From contig NZ_FNNG01000002.1 of NCBI RefSeq assembly GCF_900106765.1, positions 62,001 to 126,000 on the forward strand: a DNA stretch of 64,000 bases, written 5' to 3'. Shown piece after piece: positions 9,426 through 19,235 of the stretch; position 1 is the first letter of the stretch, and the number at the start of each line of letters is the position of its first letter. The position numbers and the translations under genes were made by a program. Below the pieces are notes generated by a model. The model made no database searches and was not told where the DNA came from. It worked only from the letters and a program-made list of their open reading frames with translations. The stretch is from Tepidimicrobium xylanilyticum. GTDB lineage: Bacteria; Bacillota; Clostridia; Tissierellales; Tepidimicrobiaceae.

Positions 9426-10787
9426 TTATTCCTCCTTCAAACGGTAAACGGCTCTTTTAAAATCTTCTCCTCTCATTTCAAAGCTTGAATACATATCCCA
9501 TGAAGCACATGCAGGCGATAACAACACATTATCTCCACTCTCTGATACCTCAAAACTTTTATTTACCGCTTCCTCCATATTATTTACTATATATATATTA
9601 TTAAATCCTAATTTTAGAGCAGTATTCTTTATTTTTTCCTTGGTTTCTCCCAATAATATTAGAGTTTTAACCTTATCATTAAAAGCAAGTATGAAATCTT
9701 CAAAATCACTACCTTTGTCTTGACCGCCTGCAATTAATATGATGGGAGGTTTAATGGCTTCAATGGCTTTAGTGCTTGCATCGGGATTAGTTCCCTTTGA
9801 ATCATTATAAAAATTTACACCTTTAATGGTGGTTACATATTCAATTCTATGCTCTACTCCTGGAAATTCAGATAATACTTCCTTCATAATATCTACATCC
9901 AATCCCATAATCCAACCGATAGCCACAGCCCCAAGAGCATTTTCTAAATTGTGTTTTCCTAGGATTTTTACATCTTCACTTTTGATAACTTTATGAGTTT
10001 TAACGCCATCATTTATAACGATGTAGTCATCCTGTGTATAAACTCCCTTAGTAAGAATATTGTCTACGCTAAACCAAATTAAATTGGATTTAACCTCCCC
10101 TTCCATCTTTCTCAATAATTGATCATCATAATTTAAAATGGTAAATTCATTTTTTCCTTGATTAATAAATACTTTTTTCTTAGCCTTTATGTAATTTTCC
10201 AGTGTATTATGCCAGTTTAAGTGATCAGGAGTAATATTAAGTATAAGGCTTACCTTAGGCTTAAAATCCATAGTATTTTCTAGTTGGAAACTGCTAGCTT
10301 CAATAACAAATATGTCCTCTTCATTGGAATTTACTAAATTCCATAATAGCCCAACACCAATATTTCCGACCACATGAGTAGTATAACCAGCTTTTTTGAA
10401 AAATTCTCCTACCAAGGTAGTGGTAGTAGTCTTTCCATTAGTTCCAGTAATTACAATTAGATTAGCGTTGGGATTTATTTTATAAGCTAATTCCAAATCT
10501 GTAACAACCTGAATATTCTTTTTATAAGCCTTTTTTAAAATATCAATATTTAAAGGAATTCCAGGGCTCTTTACGATTAAATCTATATCGTCTAGTGGTA
10601 CATCATTAGTCCCAAGAAGTAAATCTATGTTCAAACCCTCTATTTGAGAAATATTTTCCTTTAACTCATCTTCTTTCCTTAAATCACTGACAGTTATTCT
10701 AGCTCCCAATTTATACAAAGCTTTAGCAGTTGAAATCCCACTTATTCCTAGACCTAATATTAGTATATTTTTGTCTTTAAATTCCAT
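9426..10787 (-). CDS. murD: UDP-MurNAc-L-Ala:D-Glu ligase MurD
   Basis: An ATP-dependent Mur ligase adding D-glutamate to UDP-MurNAc-L-alanine. Domain order is an N-terminal Rossmann-like domain (LGLGISGIS), a central ATPase with P-loop TGTNGKTTT (residues 114-122), and a C-terminal ligase domain with the FYNDSKGTNPDA segment. At 453 residues it is normal size. AAGGTG precedes the ATG. It lies between mraY and ftsW in the dcw cluster. Confidence 0.97.
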   Translation of the reverse strand: MEFKDKNILILGLGISGISTAKALYKLGARITVSDLRKEDELKENISQIEGLNIDLLLGTNDVPLDDIDLIVKSPGIPLNIDILKKAYKKNIQVVTDLELAYKINPNANLIVITGTNGKTTTTTLVGEFFKKAGYTTHVVGNIGVGLLWNLVNSNEEDIFVIEASSFQLENTMDFKPKVSLILNITPDHLNWHNTLENYIKAKKKVFINQGKNEFTILNYDDQLLRKMEGEVKSNLIWFSVDNILTKGVYTQDDYIVINDGVKTHKVIKSEDVKILGKHNLENALGAVAIGWIMGLDVDIMKEVLSEFPGVEHRIEYVTTIKGVNFYNDSKGTNPDASTKAIEAIKPPIILIAGGQDKGSDFEDFILAFNDKVKTLILLGETKEKIKNTALKLGFNNIYIVNNMEEAVNKSFEVSESGDNVLLSPACASWDMYSSFEMRGEDFKRAVYRLKEE

Positions 10788-10810
10788 ATATTTACACCTT
10801 ACCTTCCAAT

Positions 10811-11776
10811 TTAATGTAAACTTGCTACACCTATAAGACTCAATATAACTGTAGTAGTCCAGAACACAATTACAACTTTAGTCTCCTTCCACCCCTTTTG
10901 TTCAAAATGGTGATGTAAGGGACTCATTAAAAAGACTCTTTTACCAGTAAGCTTATAGGAAGTAACTTGAATGATTACCGATAATGCTTCAGCAAAGTAT
11001 ATTCCGCCAACAATGGGAATTAACAGGGGGAGATTTAACAATATGGCTACAGCAGATACAGCACCACCTAAAGCCATAGAACCAGTATCTCCCATAAATA
11101 CTTTTGCTGGATGAGAATTGAATATTAGAAAACCTAAACAAGCTCCAGCTAGGGAAGCTGAAAAAATCGATATACTATCCATCCCCCAATTAAGAGCTAT
11201 TAACCCAAAAAAGGATAGAACTATTAATGTAATCCCTGAAGCCAATCCATCTAATCCATCTGTTAAATTTACGCTATTTACAGTTCCCACTACTACAAAA
11301 GCTATAAAAGGCACATACAGTATTCCCAAATCTAAATATCTACTAGATAGAAAGGGGATAATTACCTTAGTCCCTAATACGGAAGTATTAGACTGGTAAA
11401 CAGCCAACATTACTGCCAAAATCACTTGCCCCATCAACTTTTGATAGGGCTTTAATCCTAAAGACCTTTTATTCACTATTTTCATATAGTCATCAATAAA
11501 CCCAATAAGTCCAAATCCAACTGTAGACATTAACAATACATACATATCATTATTTAATAGACCTGAACTCATTGTTGCTATTAACAAAGCAATTACAATC
11601 ATTATTCCTCCCATGGTAGGAGTTCCGGTTTTTTTTAGATGGGTTTTTGGTCCGTCCTCCCGTACATTTTGACCAATATTTAGCTTTTTTAATATGGGAA
11701 TTACAATGGGCCCTAATATAAGGGTTATTACAAAAGAAATAATTACTGCCCTGATAATATCTATATATTCAACCAT
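10811..11776 (-). CDS. mraY: Phospho-MurNAc-pentapeptide transferase MraY
   Basis: A ten-helix membrane enzyme joining UDP-MurNAc-pentapeptide to undecaprenyl phosphate to form lipid I. Catalytic and substrate motifs are intact: GFIDDYMKI (the DD pair), NLTDGLDGLA, VFMGDTGSMALG and the cytoplasmic loop SPLHHHFEQKGW. Length 321 aa is standard. GAGGAGA precedes the ATG. It directly follows murE; the murF usually found here is absent. Confidence 0.97.
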   Translation of the reverse strand: MVEYIDIIRAVIISFVITLILGPIVIPILKKLNIGQNVREDGPKTHLKKTGTPTMGGIMIVIALLIATMSSGLLNNDMYVLLMSTVGFGLIGFIDDYMKIVNKRSLGLKPYQKLMGQVILAVMLAVYQSNTSVLGTKVIIPFLSSRYLDLGILYVPFIAFVVVGTVNSVNLTDGLDGLASGITLIVLSFFGLIALNWGMDSISIFSASLAGACLGFLIFNSHPAKVFMGDTGSMALGGAVSAVAILLNLPLLIPIVGGIYFAEALSVIIQVTSYKLTGKRVFLMSPLHHHFEQKGWKETKVVIVFWTTTVILSLIGVASLH

Positions 11777-11807
11777 TCTTATTTTCTCCTCTCTGGTACA
11801 TGCTGCT

Positions 11808-13277
11808 TTATTTCTCTAAAGTATTTAATATATCATAAACTATCTCCTTTTCATCGAAAGGTATTACCTTATCTTTAATTATAGTATAGGTTTCATGTCC
11901 CTTTCCTGCCAATAAAATTATATCCTTAGGTTGTGCATTTCTTAATGCATATTCTATAGCTTCTCTCCTATCAGTAATAGCTACATAATTACCATTTACC
12001 CTTTTTACTCCGATTAAGATATCCTCTATAATCTTATCTGGGTCCTCAAATCGTGGATTATCTGAAGTAACAATGCATAAATCTGCGTGTTTTGCTACCG
12101 TCTCCCCCATAATTGGTCTTTTAGATCTATCCCTGTTACCGCCAGCTCCAAATACAACCACTTTCTTACCTTCTGCAAACTGGTCTATGGTGGTCAATAC
12201 TTTTTCCAATCCATCAGGAGTGTGGGCAAAGTCTATAATAACGTTAAAATCTTTATCAATTGGTACAGCCTCAAATCTTCCCTTAATTCCATATAGGGCC
12301 TCAATTCCTTTCTTAATGGTGGATAGGTCTAAACCATATTGAAAGGCACATGAAGCTGCTGCCAATGCATTATAGACGTTAAATTTCCCTAATAATTTCA
12401 TATTAACAGGTATAGAACCCTTCGGAGTATTTAATATAAAGTCGACTCCTTTACCGTGACAACGGATTTCATTTGCATAGATATCCCATTTTTCATCTAA
12501 ACCATATGTAATAATAGGTATGGAATTCTTTATGTCATCTAATAATCTTCTGCCATATTTATCGTCTCCATTTATTATATTAAATCTATTAGTCTTATAA
12601 AACAATTTAAGCTTGCTGTGATAATAATTCTCCATATTTTGATGGTAATCTAAATGATCTTCAGTAAGATTTGTAAATATTCCTACCTGAAAATCTATAC
12701 ATTCCACTCTATTTAAATCTAAAGAATGGGAAGAAACTTCCATCATACAGTATTCAGTTTTTGAATCCACCATTGCCTTTAAATGTTCCTGAATTGTCAA
12801 AGCATCTGGAGTTGTATTTGCAATTTTTATAAGCTTTCCATCTATTAAGGCTCCTAATGTTCCTATTATCCCCGCTTTATTGTTATTTACACTAAATATG
12901 CTATTTAACAAATAAGTAGTGGTAGTCTTACCATTAGTGCCTGTAACACCTATTATTTTTATTTTTTTTGATGGCTCTTCATAATACTTTGCTGCATATT
13001 GTGCTAAAGCATCAGTTGTACTAGGTACCTTAATTACAGTAATATTGCATTCAACAATGGGAACATCTTTCTCAACAACAATACAATTTGCTCCCTTTTC
13101 AATTGCTTCTCCAATATAATTATGTCCATCTACAGTAAATCCATTAATTGCAATAAACATATTTCCTTTAGTCACTTTTCGAGAATCATGTTCTATTCCT
13201 GAAATATCCATCCCTAAATTGCCCTTTAATACTTCATATTTACTGTTTTTGATAATATCTATTAATTTCAAATCCAT
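11808..13277 (-). CDS. murE: UDP-MurNAc-tripeptide ligase MurE (meso-DAP type)
   Basis: A Mur ligase adding the third stem-peptide residue. It has an N-terminal UDP-binding domain, a central P-loop TGTNGKTTTT (residues 112-121) and a C-terminal domain. The SDNPRFEDP segment carries the DNPR signature that recognises meso-diaminopimelate, so the organism is predicted to have DAP-type peptidoglycan. Length 489 aa. The gene follows the spoVD-like PBP. The ATG follows GGCGGG at short spacing, so translation may depend partly on local context. Confidence 0.96.
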   Translation of the reverse strand: MDLKLIDIIKNSKYEVLKGNLGMDISGIEHDSRKVTKGNMFIAINGFTVDGHNYIGEAIEKGANCIVVEKDVPIVECNITVIKVPSTTDALAQYAAKYYEEPSKKIKIIGVTGTNGKTTTTYLLNSIFSVNNNKAGIIGTLGALIDGKLIKIANTTPDALTIQEHLKAMVDSKTEYCMMEVSSHSLDLNRVECIDFQVGIFTNLTEDHLDYHQNMENYYHSKLKLFYKTNRFNIINGDDKYGRRLLDDIKNSIPIITYGLDEKWDIYANEIRCHGKGVDFILNTPKGSIPVNMKLLGKFNVYNALAAASCAFQYGLDLSTIKKGIEALYGIKGRFEAVPIDKDFNVIIDFAHTPDGLEKVLTTIDQFAEGKKVVVFGAGGNRDRSKRPIMGETVAKHADLCIVTSDNPRFEDPDKIIEDILIGVKRVNGNYVAITDRREAIEYALRNAQPKDIILLAGKGHETYTIIKDKVIPFDEKEIVYDILNTLEK

Positions 13278-13339
13278 CCCGCCTTCGTCTATTAATATAA
13301 TGAATTAAAAGGCAACCTAATAGTCGCCCTTTAATAATA

Positions 13340-15511
13340 TTACTCCTTAACACTCGAAAATTCAACTTTAATATTATAATTAATATCTATATCCGTACCA
13401 GGTGAAGGATCTTGCTTTATTGCTTTGCCATCCCCTTTAAGCTCGTATTTCAACCCTAATTGGTTCAAAATATTTATTATTTCTTCCCTTGATTTTCCAA
13501 TAAGATCTGGCATATTGATTCTATTGTCATTTTTCTCCTCTTCCATTAAGTATAGATCTATTATAGAGCCCTTTGTAACTTCTGTTCCTGGCTTAGGAAA
13601 TTGGTCAATTACCATAGAATTTTCAATAATATTAAAAGATTCAGTAGTATATTTAAACCCTAATTCTGACAATATCTTTGCTGCCTCCTCCAATTTCATA
13701 TTTATCACATCTGGAACCACTACAGTGTATTCAAACTGTTCTTTTTCTTCTTCAGTATACTCCGGTTTCACCTCTAGATATGATAATGTCTCCTCAATCA
13801 CTTTACCAGCTATCGGAGCAGCAACGCTTCCTCCGTAGTAGATACCTTCAGGCTCGTCTACAATAGCTAAAACTACTATCTTTGGATCTGTAACTGGTGC
13901 AACTGCTACAAAAGAACCTATGTATTTTCCTTGAGCATACCTACCATCAATAATCTTCTGTGCAGTACCAGTTTTTCCACCAACTTTATAACCTGGAACA
14001 TAAGCATTTGATCCAGTTCCTTCTGTCACTACACTTCCCATCATTGCCAGCATAGTTTCCGAGGTGGTTTTGGATATTACTCGTCTAATCACCTCAGGTT
14101 TATTTTCAATTACCACATTTCCATCATTATCGATCAATTGGGATACAAGTCTTGGTTTCATAAGGTTTCCACCATTTACGATGGCAGAAACCGCATTGAT
14201 TAATTGAATGGGAGTAACCGCTATTCCATGGCCATAAGACAACGTAGCTAGATTGATCTCCCTTATTACATCCGTACTAATAGGAATTATGCCACTTTGC
14301 TCTCCCGGTAAATCTATTCCAGTCTTTTCACCAAATCCAAAGGCTTTGATATATTTATAAAATTTATCTTTGCCTAATCTTCTAGCTAAATCGACAAAAA
14401 CTACGTTACAGGAGTTATTCATACCTTCTTTTAAGGTTTGAGCACCATGCGGATTATACCATCGAGCACATTTTAATATTCCACCTGGAATATCCCTTAT
14501 AAACCCGTTACAATAAAAATTGCTATTTATTTGGGCTACATTTTCTTCAATGGCAGCGGCTGCTGTAATTAGTTTAAAAGTAGAACCAGGCTCATAAGAA
14601 TCATTAATTGCAAAATTACGCCACATATCATACCATCTACTCATCAATTCATCTTGAGGTAAATCCTTCCATTGCTTCTTTAATTCTTCATCTAAGGGCT
14701 CTCTAGGATTATTAGGGTTATACTGTGGCAAAGTAGCCATTGCTAAAATATCCCCTGTATTAGGCTCCATGACAATAATGGAAACATTTTTGGCTTTAGT
14801 GGTCATTAAAGACTCTTGTGCTGCCTTTTCTGCAAAATGTTGAATAGTCTCATCAATGGTTAAAACCACATTTAGTCCATCCTCAGCATCATAAACCTTT
14901 TCTCCACCATAGGGCATTTGCCTTCCTCTAGCATCTTCTATTTTTACCCATCTGCCAGGAGTACCTGTAAGATATTTGTCATACATCCGTTCAATGCCAT
15001 ATAGGCCATAATTATCTATATCGGTAAATCCAAGAATATAGCTTGCAAAATCTTCATAAGGATAATACCTTTTATTATCATCTACAATCTCAATACCTTG
15101 CAATTTTAAATTTCTTAATTCCTTTGCCTCTTCATTACTTATCCATTGCTTTATCTTTTCTACACTCGTTTTCTTAGTGATTTTCTCATAAACTAATTCC
15201 TCATCCATATTTAATACTTCAGCAACTAATTTCACAGTAGTGTCGGGGTCTTTTATATCAGCAGGACTAGCCCAAACGGTATAAGAACTGACAGAAATAG
15301 CAAGTTTTTTCCCATTCCTATCGAATATAGTGCCTCTCTTGGATTTAATTTCTATTCCCTTTGTCCATTGTTCTAAAGCGCCTTTTTTCAATTCTTCTCC
15401 TCTTGCAATTTGTATGTATCCTAATCTAATGATTAAAGCAAAAGCAGCAATTGAAATCACTATTAGTACAAATATTAGTCTCTTTTTATTAGTGTTAGTA
15501 GGCACTGCCAA
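13340..15511 (-). CDS. spoVD: Class B penicillin-binding protein, SpoVD/FtsI type with two PASTA domains
   Basis: A DD-transpeptidase with one N-terminal membrane helix (about 11-31), a PBP dimerisation domain (about 50-220), a transpeptidase domain, and two C-terminal PASTA repeats (about 590-655 and 660-720). All active-site motifs are present: SxxK at S310-K313, SxN at S367-N369, KTGT at 513-516. PASTA domains in this gene position suit SpoVD, the cortex/septal PBP; it may instead be the sole vegetative FtsI. The start is a TTG with GGAGGG 6 nt upstream. It pairs functionally with the SEDS protein at 8309-9424. Confidence 0.9.
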   Translation of the reverse strand: MAVPTNTNKKRLIFVLIVISIAAFALIIRLGYIQIARGEELKKGALEQWTKGIEIKSKRGTIFDRNGKKLAISVSSYTVWASPADIKDPDTTVKLVAEVLNMDEELVYEKITKKTSVEKIKQWISNEEAKELRNLKLQGIEIVDDNKRYYPYEDFASYILGFTDIDNYGLYGIERMYDKYLTGTPGRWVKIEDARGRQMPYGGEKVYDAEDGLNVVLTIDETIQHFAEKAAQESLMTTKAKNVSIIVMEPNTGDILAMATLPQYNPNNPREPLDEELKKQWKDLPQDELMSRWYDMWRNFAINDSYEPGSTFKLITAAAAIEENVAQINSNFYCNGFIRDIPGGILKCARWYNPHGAQTLKEGMNNSCNVVFVDLARRLGKDKFYKYIKAFGFGEKTGIDLPGEQSGIIPISTDVIREINLATLSYGHGIAVTPIQLINAVSAIVNGGNLMKPRLVSQLIDNDGNVVIENKPEVIRRVISKTTSETMLAMMGSVVTEGTGSNAYVPGYKVGGKTGTAQKIIDGRYAQGKYIGSFVAVAPVTDPKIVVLAIVDEPEGIYYGGSVAAPIAGKVIEETLSYLEVKPEYTEEEKEQFEYTVVVPDVINMKLEEAAKILSELGFKYTTESFNIIENSMVIDQFPKPGTEVTKGSIIDLYLMEEEKNDNRINMPDLIGKSREEIINILNQLGLKYELKGDGKAIKQDPSPGTDIDINYNIKVEFSSVKE

Positions 15512-15522
15512 ATTGAACCCTC

Positions 15523-15993
15523 CTAGAATATATTTAACACCAAGTTTACTATGTTTTTAAATTCTCCTATTAAAGAAAGCTTACCTTTATCTTCTTTTTC
15601 ATCCATAAAATCCTCATTTTCAAAATCCACATAAACTATTTGGTCCTGAGTTGGATAATCCATACCTAACAAAAATATAGCATTTTCTTCAATTCTAGAA
15701 GAGCTTTTTATTCCTTCCAATTCTGCCATTAAAATTTCCTTTTCCTGTTCCAATTGTATTTTATATCTCTCCAACTCTGTAATTTCATTTCTTATCTTAG
15801 TAATATTAGCATATCTATAAAGTATAAATAAAGCCAGGATCAAATAAAACATTGCTATGCTAATAATTACCAACTTATTTCTAGCATGGTTTTTTTTGGT
15901 AACTTTAGCTTTCCTCTTCCTCTTACTATTAGGCTGTCTATAAAAATCAATTTCTTCTGGATAATAAGCATAATCTTTCTTAGCTACTAACAA
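15523..15993 (-). CDS. ftsL: FtsL-like septum formation protein
   Basis: A bitopic protein with a strongly basic N-terminus (RKRKAKVTKKNHARNK), a membrane helix at about residues 40-60, and a leucine-zipper-like coiled coil (residues 65-100) followed by an acidic tail. Sequence conservation in FtsL/DivIC is poor, so the call rests on this architecture, on the segment ENAIFLLGMDYP, which recalls the FtsL end motif, and on position between rsmH and the class B PBP. The start is a TTG with AAGGGGG 10 nt upstream. The C-terminal acidic extension is longer than usual. Confidence 0.75.
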   Translation of the reverse strand: MLVAKKDYAYYPEEIDFYRQPNSKRKRKAKVTKKNHARNKLVIISIAMFYLILALFILYRYANITKIRNEITELERYKIQLEQEKEILMAELEGIKSSSRIEENAIFLLGMDYPTQDQIVYVDFENEDFMDEKEDKGKLSLIGEFKNIVNLVLNIF

Positions 15994-16020
15994 TTTATTC
16001 TGACCCCCTTTACTTTAGAA

Positions 16021-16953
16021 CTAAACCCGTTCAGCTATTCGCAATTTTGAACTTCTAGATCTTGGATTTCTTTTTATTTCATCCAGTTTTGGAACGATTG
16101 GCTTCCTAGTTATTATCTTTATTTCCTTTTTCTTATTACAAGTACATATGGGCATTCCTGGCGGACAGATACAGTCTCTACTTAATTCTTTAAATTCCTC
16201 CTTTACAATTCTATCCTCTAAAGAATGGAAAGTTATAATACATAGTCTTCCGCCTTTGTTAAGCAATCTACACATATCAGTTACACTTTGTCTTAAAACA
16301 TCTAACTCCTGATTTACTTCTATTCTGATTGCTTGAAAAGTCTTTTTGGCAGGATGATGCCCTTTCATTCTTGCTTTTTTAGGTATAGCTTTTTTAATAA
16401 TATCTACTAGCTCTAAAGTGGTATCTATAGACTTTAACTTTCTTTCCATAACTATGAACTCTGCTATTCGTTTGGCCCAACGTTCTTCTCCGTAGTCCCA
16501 TATTATTCTTTCTAAATCATTCTGAGAATATTTGTTAACTACATCCCAAGCAGTGAAATCTTTACTAATATCCATTCTCATATCAAGAGGTGCATCTTTG
16601 TTATAAGAAAACCCCCTTTCCTCCCGGTCTAACTGATAAGAAGAAACACCTATATCTAATAAAATACCATCTACTCTTTCTATTCCTAAATCGAGAAGTA
16701 TACTTCTAATGTTCACATAGTTATCGTGAACTAAAATGGTTTTATCATCATAATCCTTTAACACTTCCCTTGCCTTGTTAATAGCATATATGTCCTGATC
16801 AATTCCTATAATTTTCCCTGTAGTCAATCTTTTGACTATTTCTAAAGAGTGCCCAGCCCCTCCTATTGTTCCATCTACATAAATCCCATCTTCCTTTATT
16901 TTCAAGCCTTCTATTACTTCTCCCAATAAAACAGGTACATGCTTAAATTCCAA
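16021..16953 (-). CDS. rsmH: 16S rRNA m4C1402 methyltransferase RsmH
   Basis: A SAM-dependent N4-methyltransferase acting on cytidine 1402 of 16S rRNA (MraW). SAM-binding GTIGGAGHS, the IGVSSYQLD segment and the C-terminal [12 protein letters not shown] are intact. I chose the TTG at 16953 because it gives the family N-terminus EFKHVPVLL and has AGGAG 8 nt upstream; the ORF-maximal GTG at 16962 abuts that RBS. At 310 aa it is full length. It follows mraZ closely and leads the dcw operon with it. Confidence 0.96.
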   Translation of the reverse strand: MEFKHVPVLLGEVIEGLKIKEDGIYVDGTIGGAGHSLEIVKRLTTGKIIGIDQDIYAINKAREVLKDYDDKTILVHDNYVNIRSILLDLGIERVDGILLDIGVSSYQLDREERGFSYNKDAPLDMRMDISKDFTAWDVVNKYSQNDLERIIWDYGEERWAKRIAEFIVMERKLKSIDTTLELVDIIKKAIPKKARMKGHHPAKKTFQAIRIEVNQELDVLRQSVTDMCRLLNKGGRLCIITFHSLEDRIVKEEFKELSRDCICPPGMPICTCNKKKEIKIITRKPIVPKLDEIKRNPRSRSSKLRIAERV

Positions 16954-16971
16954 AACTTTCACTCCTCATTA

Positions 16972-17403
16972 TTAAATCCCTAAATCTGCCATTTTCTCAG
17001 CTATACTATCATAACTTAAACTATCATCTTCGTTATATAAAATCCATTCTTCTTTACTCCATATCTCGATTCTTGCAGCAACACCTATTATAATGGCTTC
17101 CTTATCCAGTCGTGCATGTTCTCTGAGATTACTGGGTATAAGTACTCTTCCTTGTTTATCCAGTATACATTCGGTAGCTCCTGCAAAGAAAAATCTAACG
17201 AAAGCTCTCGCATCTCTATTGGTAAGGGGTAAGGACCTTAATTTACTTTCAAGTATCTGCCATTCTTCCATTGGGTAGACAAAAAGACAATTATCAAGAC
17301 CCTTGGTCATAATGAAATTAGGACCAAGGCCTTCTCTAAACTTAGAAGGCATTATTAGTCTGCCTTTATTATCAATAGTATGTTGATATTCTCCAATGAA
17401 CAT
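16972..17403 (-). CDS. mraZ: Transcriptional regulator MraZ
   Basis: The first gene of the dcw operon. It has two tandem SpoVT/AbrB-like domains, each with the DxKGRxxxP-type signature ([14 protein letters not shown] and [14 protein letters not shown]). MraZ forms a ring-shaped oligomer that binds repeats in front of its own gene and represses or activates the operon depending on species. The ATG at 17403 has AAGGG 8 nt upstream and gives the family start MFIGEYQH; an in-frame GTG 9 nt earlier overlaps the RBS. Length 143 aa. Matching repeats lie about 40 nt upstream. Confidence 0.95.
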   Translation of the reverse strand: MFIGEYQHTIDNKGRLIMPSKFREGLGPNFIMTKGLDNCLFVYPMEEWQILESKLRSLPLTNRDARAFVRFFFAGATECILDKQGRVLIPSNLREHARLDKEAIIIGVAARIEIWSKEEWILYNEDDSLSYDSIAEKMADLGI

Positions 17404-17441
17404 ACCATTCACCCTTTGCTACCCTTTTATATCCTTATACC

Positions 17442-17467
17442 CCACTTCACACCACTTTCCACCACTT
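17442..17467 (-). promoter_or_regulatory. Predicted MraZ box, three 10-bp-spaced repeats
   Basis: On the minus strand AAGTGG occurs three times (17462-17467, 17452-17457, 17442-17447) at exact 10-bp intervals, between a possible promoter and the mraZ start. Known MraZ boxes in Firmicutes and Mollicutes are phased GTGG repeats. The repeats are visible; autoregulation is inferred from the family. Confidence 0.75.
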
Positions 17468-17477
17468 ACTTATTAAT

Positions 17478-17507
17478 TCTATACCATTTTATTAATTCCT
17501 GCCACAA
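17478..17507 (-). promoter_or_regulatory. Candidate sigma-A promoter of the dcw operon
   Basis: TTGTGG and TATAGA are 18 nt apart on the minus strand just upstream of the MraZ repeats. Both hexamers are imperfect, and the surrounding AT-rich DNA gives other options. The rest of 17508-17612 holds no recognisable gene. Confidence 0.35.
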
Positions 17508-17612
17508 TTTTAATTTTTTTTTCAAATATTTATAGTTCTTAAGTACTATTTTTTAACCAAAAAAGACTAATTTCGTCATAATTCGATAGTCGTTCTGGGT
17601 AAATTAACATAA

Positions 17613-17638
17613 AAAAATAGAGGTTTCCCTCTATTTTT
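17613..17638 (-). terminator. Terminator after lgt
   Basis: An 11-bp stem (AAAAATAGAGG / CCTCTATTTTT) with a GAAA tetraloop on the minus strand, followed by more T, overlaps the lgt stop codon. It isolates lgt from the dcw promoter region. Confidence 0.85.
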
Positions 17639-18377
17639 GCAAGTTATTGCTTTGTCTTCTCTTTTTGAAATAATAAATGGAAACAATTATTGCTAATATA
17701 CTAATCAATTGTGCCACTCTAATAGATCCTAGCATTAAACTGTCAATTCTTAAACCTTCCACAAAAAATCTGATAACAGAATATAAGGCTAAATATAATA
17801 AGAAAACCTCTCCTGAAACTTTAGGTTTGTCCCGTCTATACCATAATAGAAATAAAAATATAATAAAATTACATAAGGATTCATATAAAAAAGTAGGATG
17901 AACTTTAACTCCGTCTATAACTATTCCCCAGGGTAAGTCGGTAGGCCTTCCATAAGCTTCTTGATTGATGTAGTTCCCCCAACGCCCAATGGCCTGACCT
18001 AAGATCAGACTTGGAGCACAAGCATCTGCAACTTTCCAAAAATCTATCTTTTTCTTTCTAGTAAAAATAATAGCAACTATAATAGCAGCTATCAATGCAC
18101 CATGTATAGCTAAACCTCCGCCTCGAAAATTAAATATTTCTAACAAATCGTCTTTATAATAGTTCCAATTAAATATAACATAATGCAGTCTCGCCCCAAT
18201 TAGAGCTATTGGAATTGCATAGAGCAAGAGATCTATCATAGTATCTTCATCAATTCCCTGCCTTTTAGCTTCTTTGATGGCTAAGATAGCGCCTATAACT
18301 ACTCCTATAGATATTAGTACACCATACCACATTACTTCTATACCAAATATCTTAAATGCAACAGGATTCATCATCAA
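17631..18377 (-). CDS. lgt: Prolipoprotein diacylglyceryl transferase Lgt
   Basis: An integral membrane enzyme that moves diacylglycerol from phosphatidylglycerol to the lipobox cysteine of prolipoproteins. About seven helices are seen. The family signature GRWGNYINQEAYGRPT and the upstream ARLHYVIFNW segment with its conserved arginine and histidine are intact. Length 248 aa is normal. It would modify lipoproteins such as those at 18572 and 58415. It is a monocistronic minus-strand gene with its own terminator. Confidence 0.96.
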   Translation of the reverse strand: MMMNPVAFKIFGIEVMWYGVLISIGVVIGAILAIKEAKRQGIDEDTMIDLLLYAIPIALIGARLHYVIFNWNYYKDDLLEIFNFRGGGLAIHGALIAAIIVAIIFTRKKKIDFWKVADACAPSLILGQAIGRWGNYINQEAYGRPTDLPWGIVIDGVKVHPTFLYESLCNFIIFLFLLWYRRDKPKVSGEVFLLYLALYSVIRFFVEGLRIDSLMLGSIRVAQLISILAIIVSIYYFKKRRQSNNLQK

Positions 18378-18542
18378 CCACCTTCCTTATATTACTCAAT
18401 ATAGTTAGTATAGCATAAAACTTGCATTATACCTAGAATCTCATAATTTGAATAACTATTTATATTAAAGTTTTTATCAATAAATATATTGTATCTAAAT
18501 ACTGGTCCTTCGTCACATTATTTTTAATTCAAAATGTAAAAA

Positions 18543-18559
18543 CCCAGCTTTAAGCTGGG
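18543..18559 (-). terminator. Terminator after the YhcN-type lipoprotein gene
   Basis: CCCAGCTT/AAGCTGGG forms a compact GC-rich hairpin followed on the minus strand by TTTTT. The rest of the 18378-18571 gap shows only AT-rich sequence, presumably including the lgt promoter. Confidence 0.75.
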
Positions 18560-18571
18560 ACCTATCCACAC

Positions 18572-19048
18572 CTACTTTATTTTTTCTATAATCTTATTTA
18601 TCTCCTTTACATGTTTATCATAAGAATCTCCATTCATAAGAGATAATATGATGTCTTCTATTTTGTCAAATATCTTTTTGCTAGCAGTTATTAAAACCTG
18701 TCTAATTTGTGGATCCTTTTCCAAAACCGTATCGGTGATCATTTTTTCTATCTCATCCGTTAATGTATTGCCTTCAGCCATCTCTAACCCAATAGCGACT
18801 ACATCGTTAAATATAATAGAGGTTGCATTATCTATTCCGTATAAATTAACTACCATATCGGAAATGTTCTCAGAACGAATTAAAATTTCATTGTCCTTCC
18901 CACTCACATTTAAACTTTTTTCATCAACATTTAACTCTTCCTCTGCAATTTTATTTTCATTCTTTACTTCACTACATCCAACTGTAAAAGTGATTATAAT
19001 AAGAAACATAGTCAATATTTTAAAAAAGAACAAATCCTTCTCCTTCAT
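18572..19048 (-). CDS. YhcN/YlaJ-like sporulation lipoprotein
   Basis: A 158-residue lipoprotein: hydrophobic signal with lipobox FTVGC near residue 25, an acidic low-complexity linker, then a domain resembling the YhcN/YlaJ family of spore inner-membrane lipoproteins (DMVVNLYGIDNATSIIFNDVVAIGLEM, then DPQIRQVLITASKKIFDKI). Such proteins are made in the forespore and affect germination or outgrowth in Bacillus. The ATG at 19048 is preceded by AGGAGG; the longer ORF is an upstream extension. Family assignment is by pattern, so moderate. Confidence 0.7.
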   Translation of the reverse strand: MKEKDLFFFKILTMFLIIITFTVGCSEVKNENKIAEEELNVDEKSLNVSGKDNEILIRSENISDMVVNLYGIDNATSIIFNDVVAIGLEMAEGNTLTDEIEKMITDTVLEKDPQIRQVLITASKKIFDKIEDIILSLMNGDSYDKHVKEINKIIEKIK

Positions 19049-19163
19049 AGAAAACCTCCTATAAATATTAATTTGTAATCCATTATTCTTTTTTAATTTT
19101 TGTATTATAATTATTATTAGCATTCACAAAAATTTTATTTAATATCATTCAAATTTCTACTTA

Positions 19164-19192
19164 TTGAATCTTATAGTTTTATAATATATAAT
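19164..19192 (+). promoter_or_regulatory. Sigma-A promoter for ychF
   Basis: TTGAAT (19164-19169) and a perfect TATAAT (19187-19192) are separated by 17 nt, about 43 nt upstream of the ychF ATG. This is the cleanest vegetative promoter seen in the window. Confidence 0.7.
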
Positions 19193-19235
19193 ATTTTTTG
19201 TGTAAATTTAAGGTGTTTTGAAAGGAAGATCGATA

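Noticed and set aside
17442-17467. Short CRISPR-like repeat
   Set aside because: Unit and spacing are 10 bp, far too short; it fits a MraZ box. No CRISPR array was found anywhere in the window.
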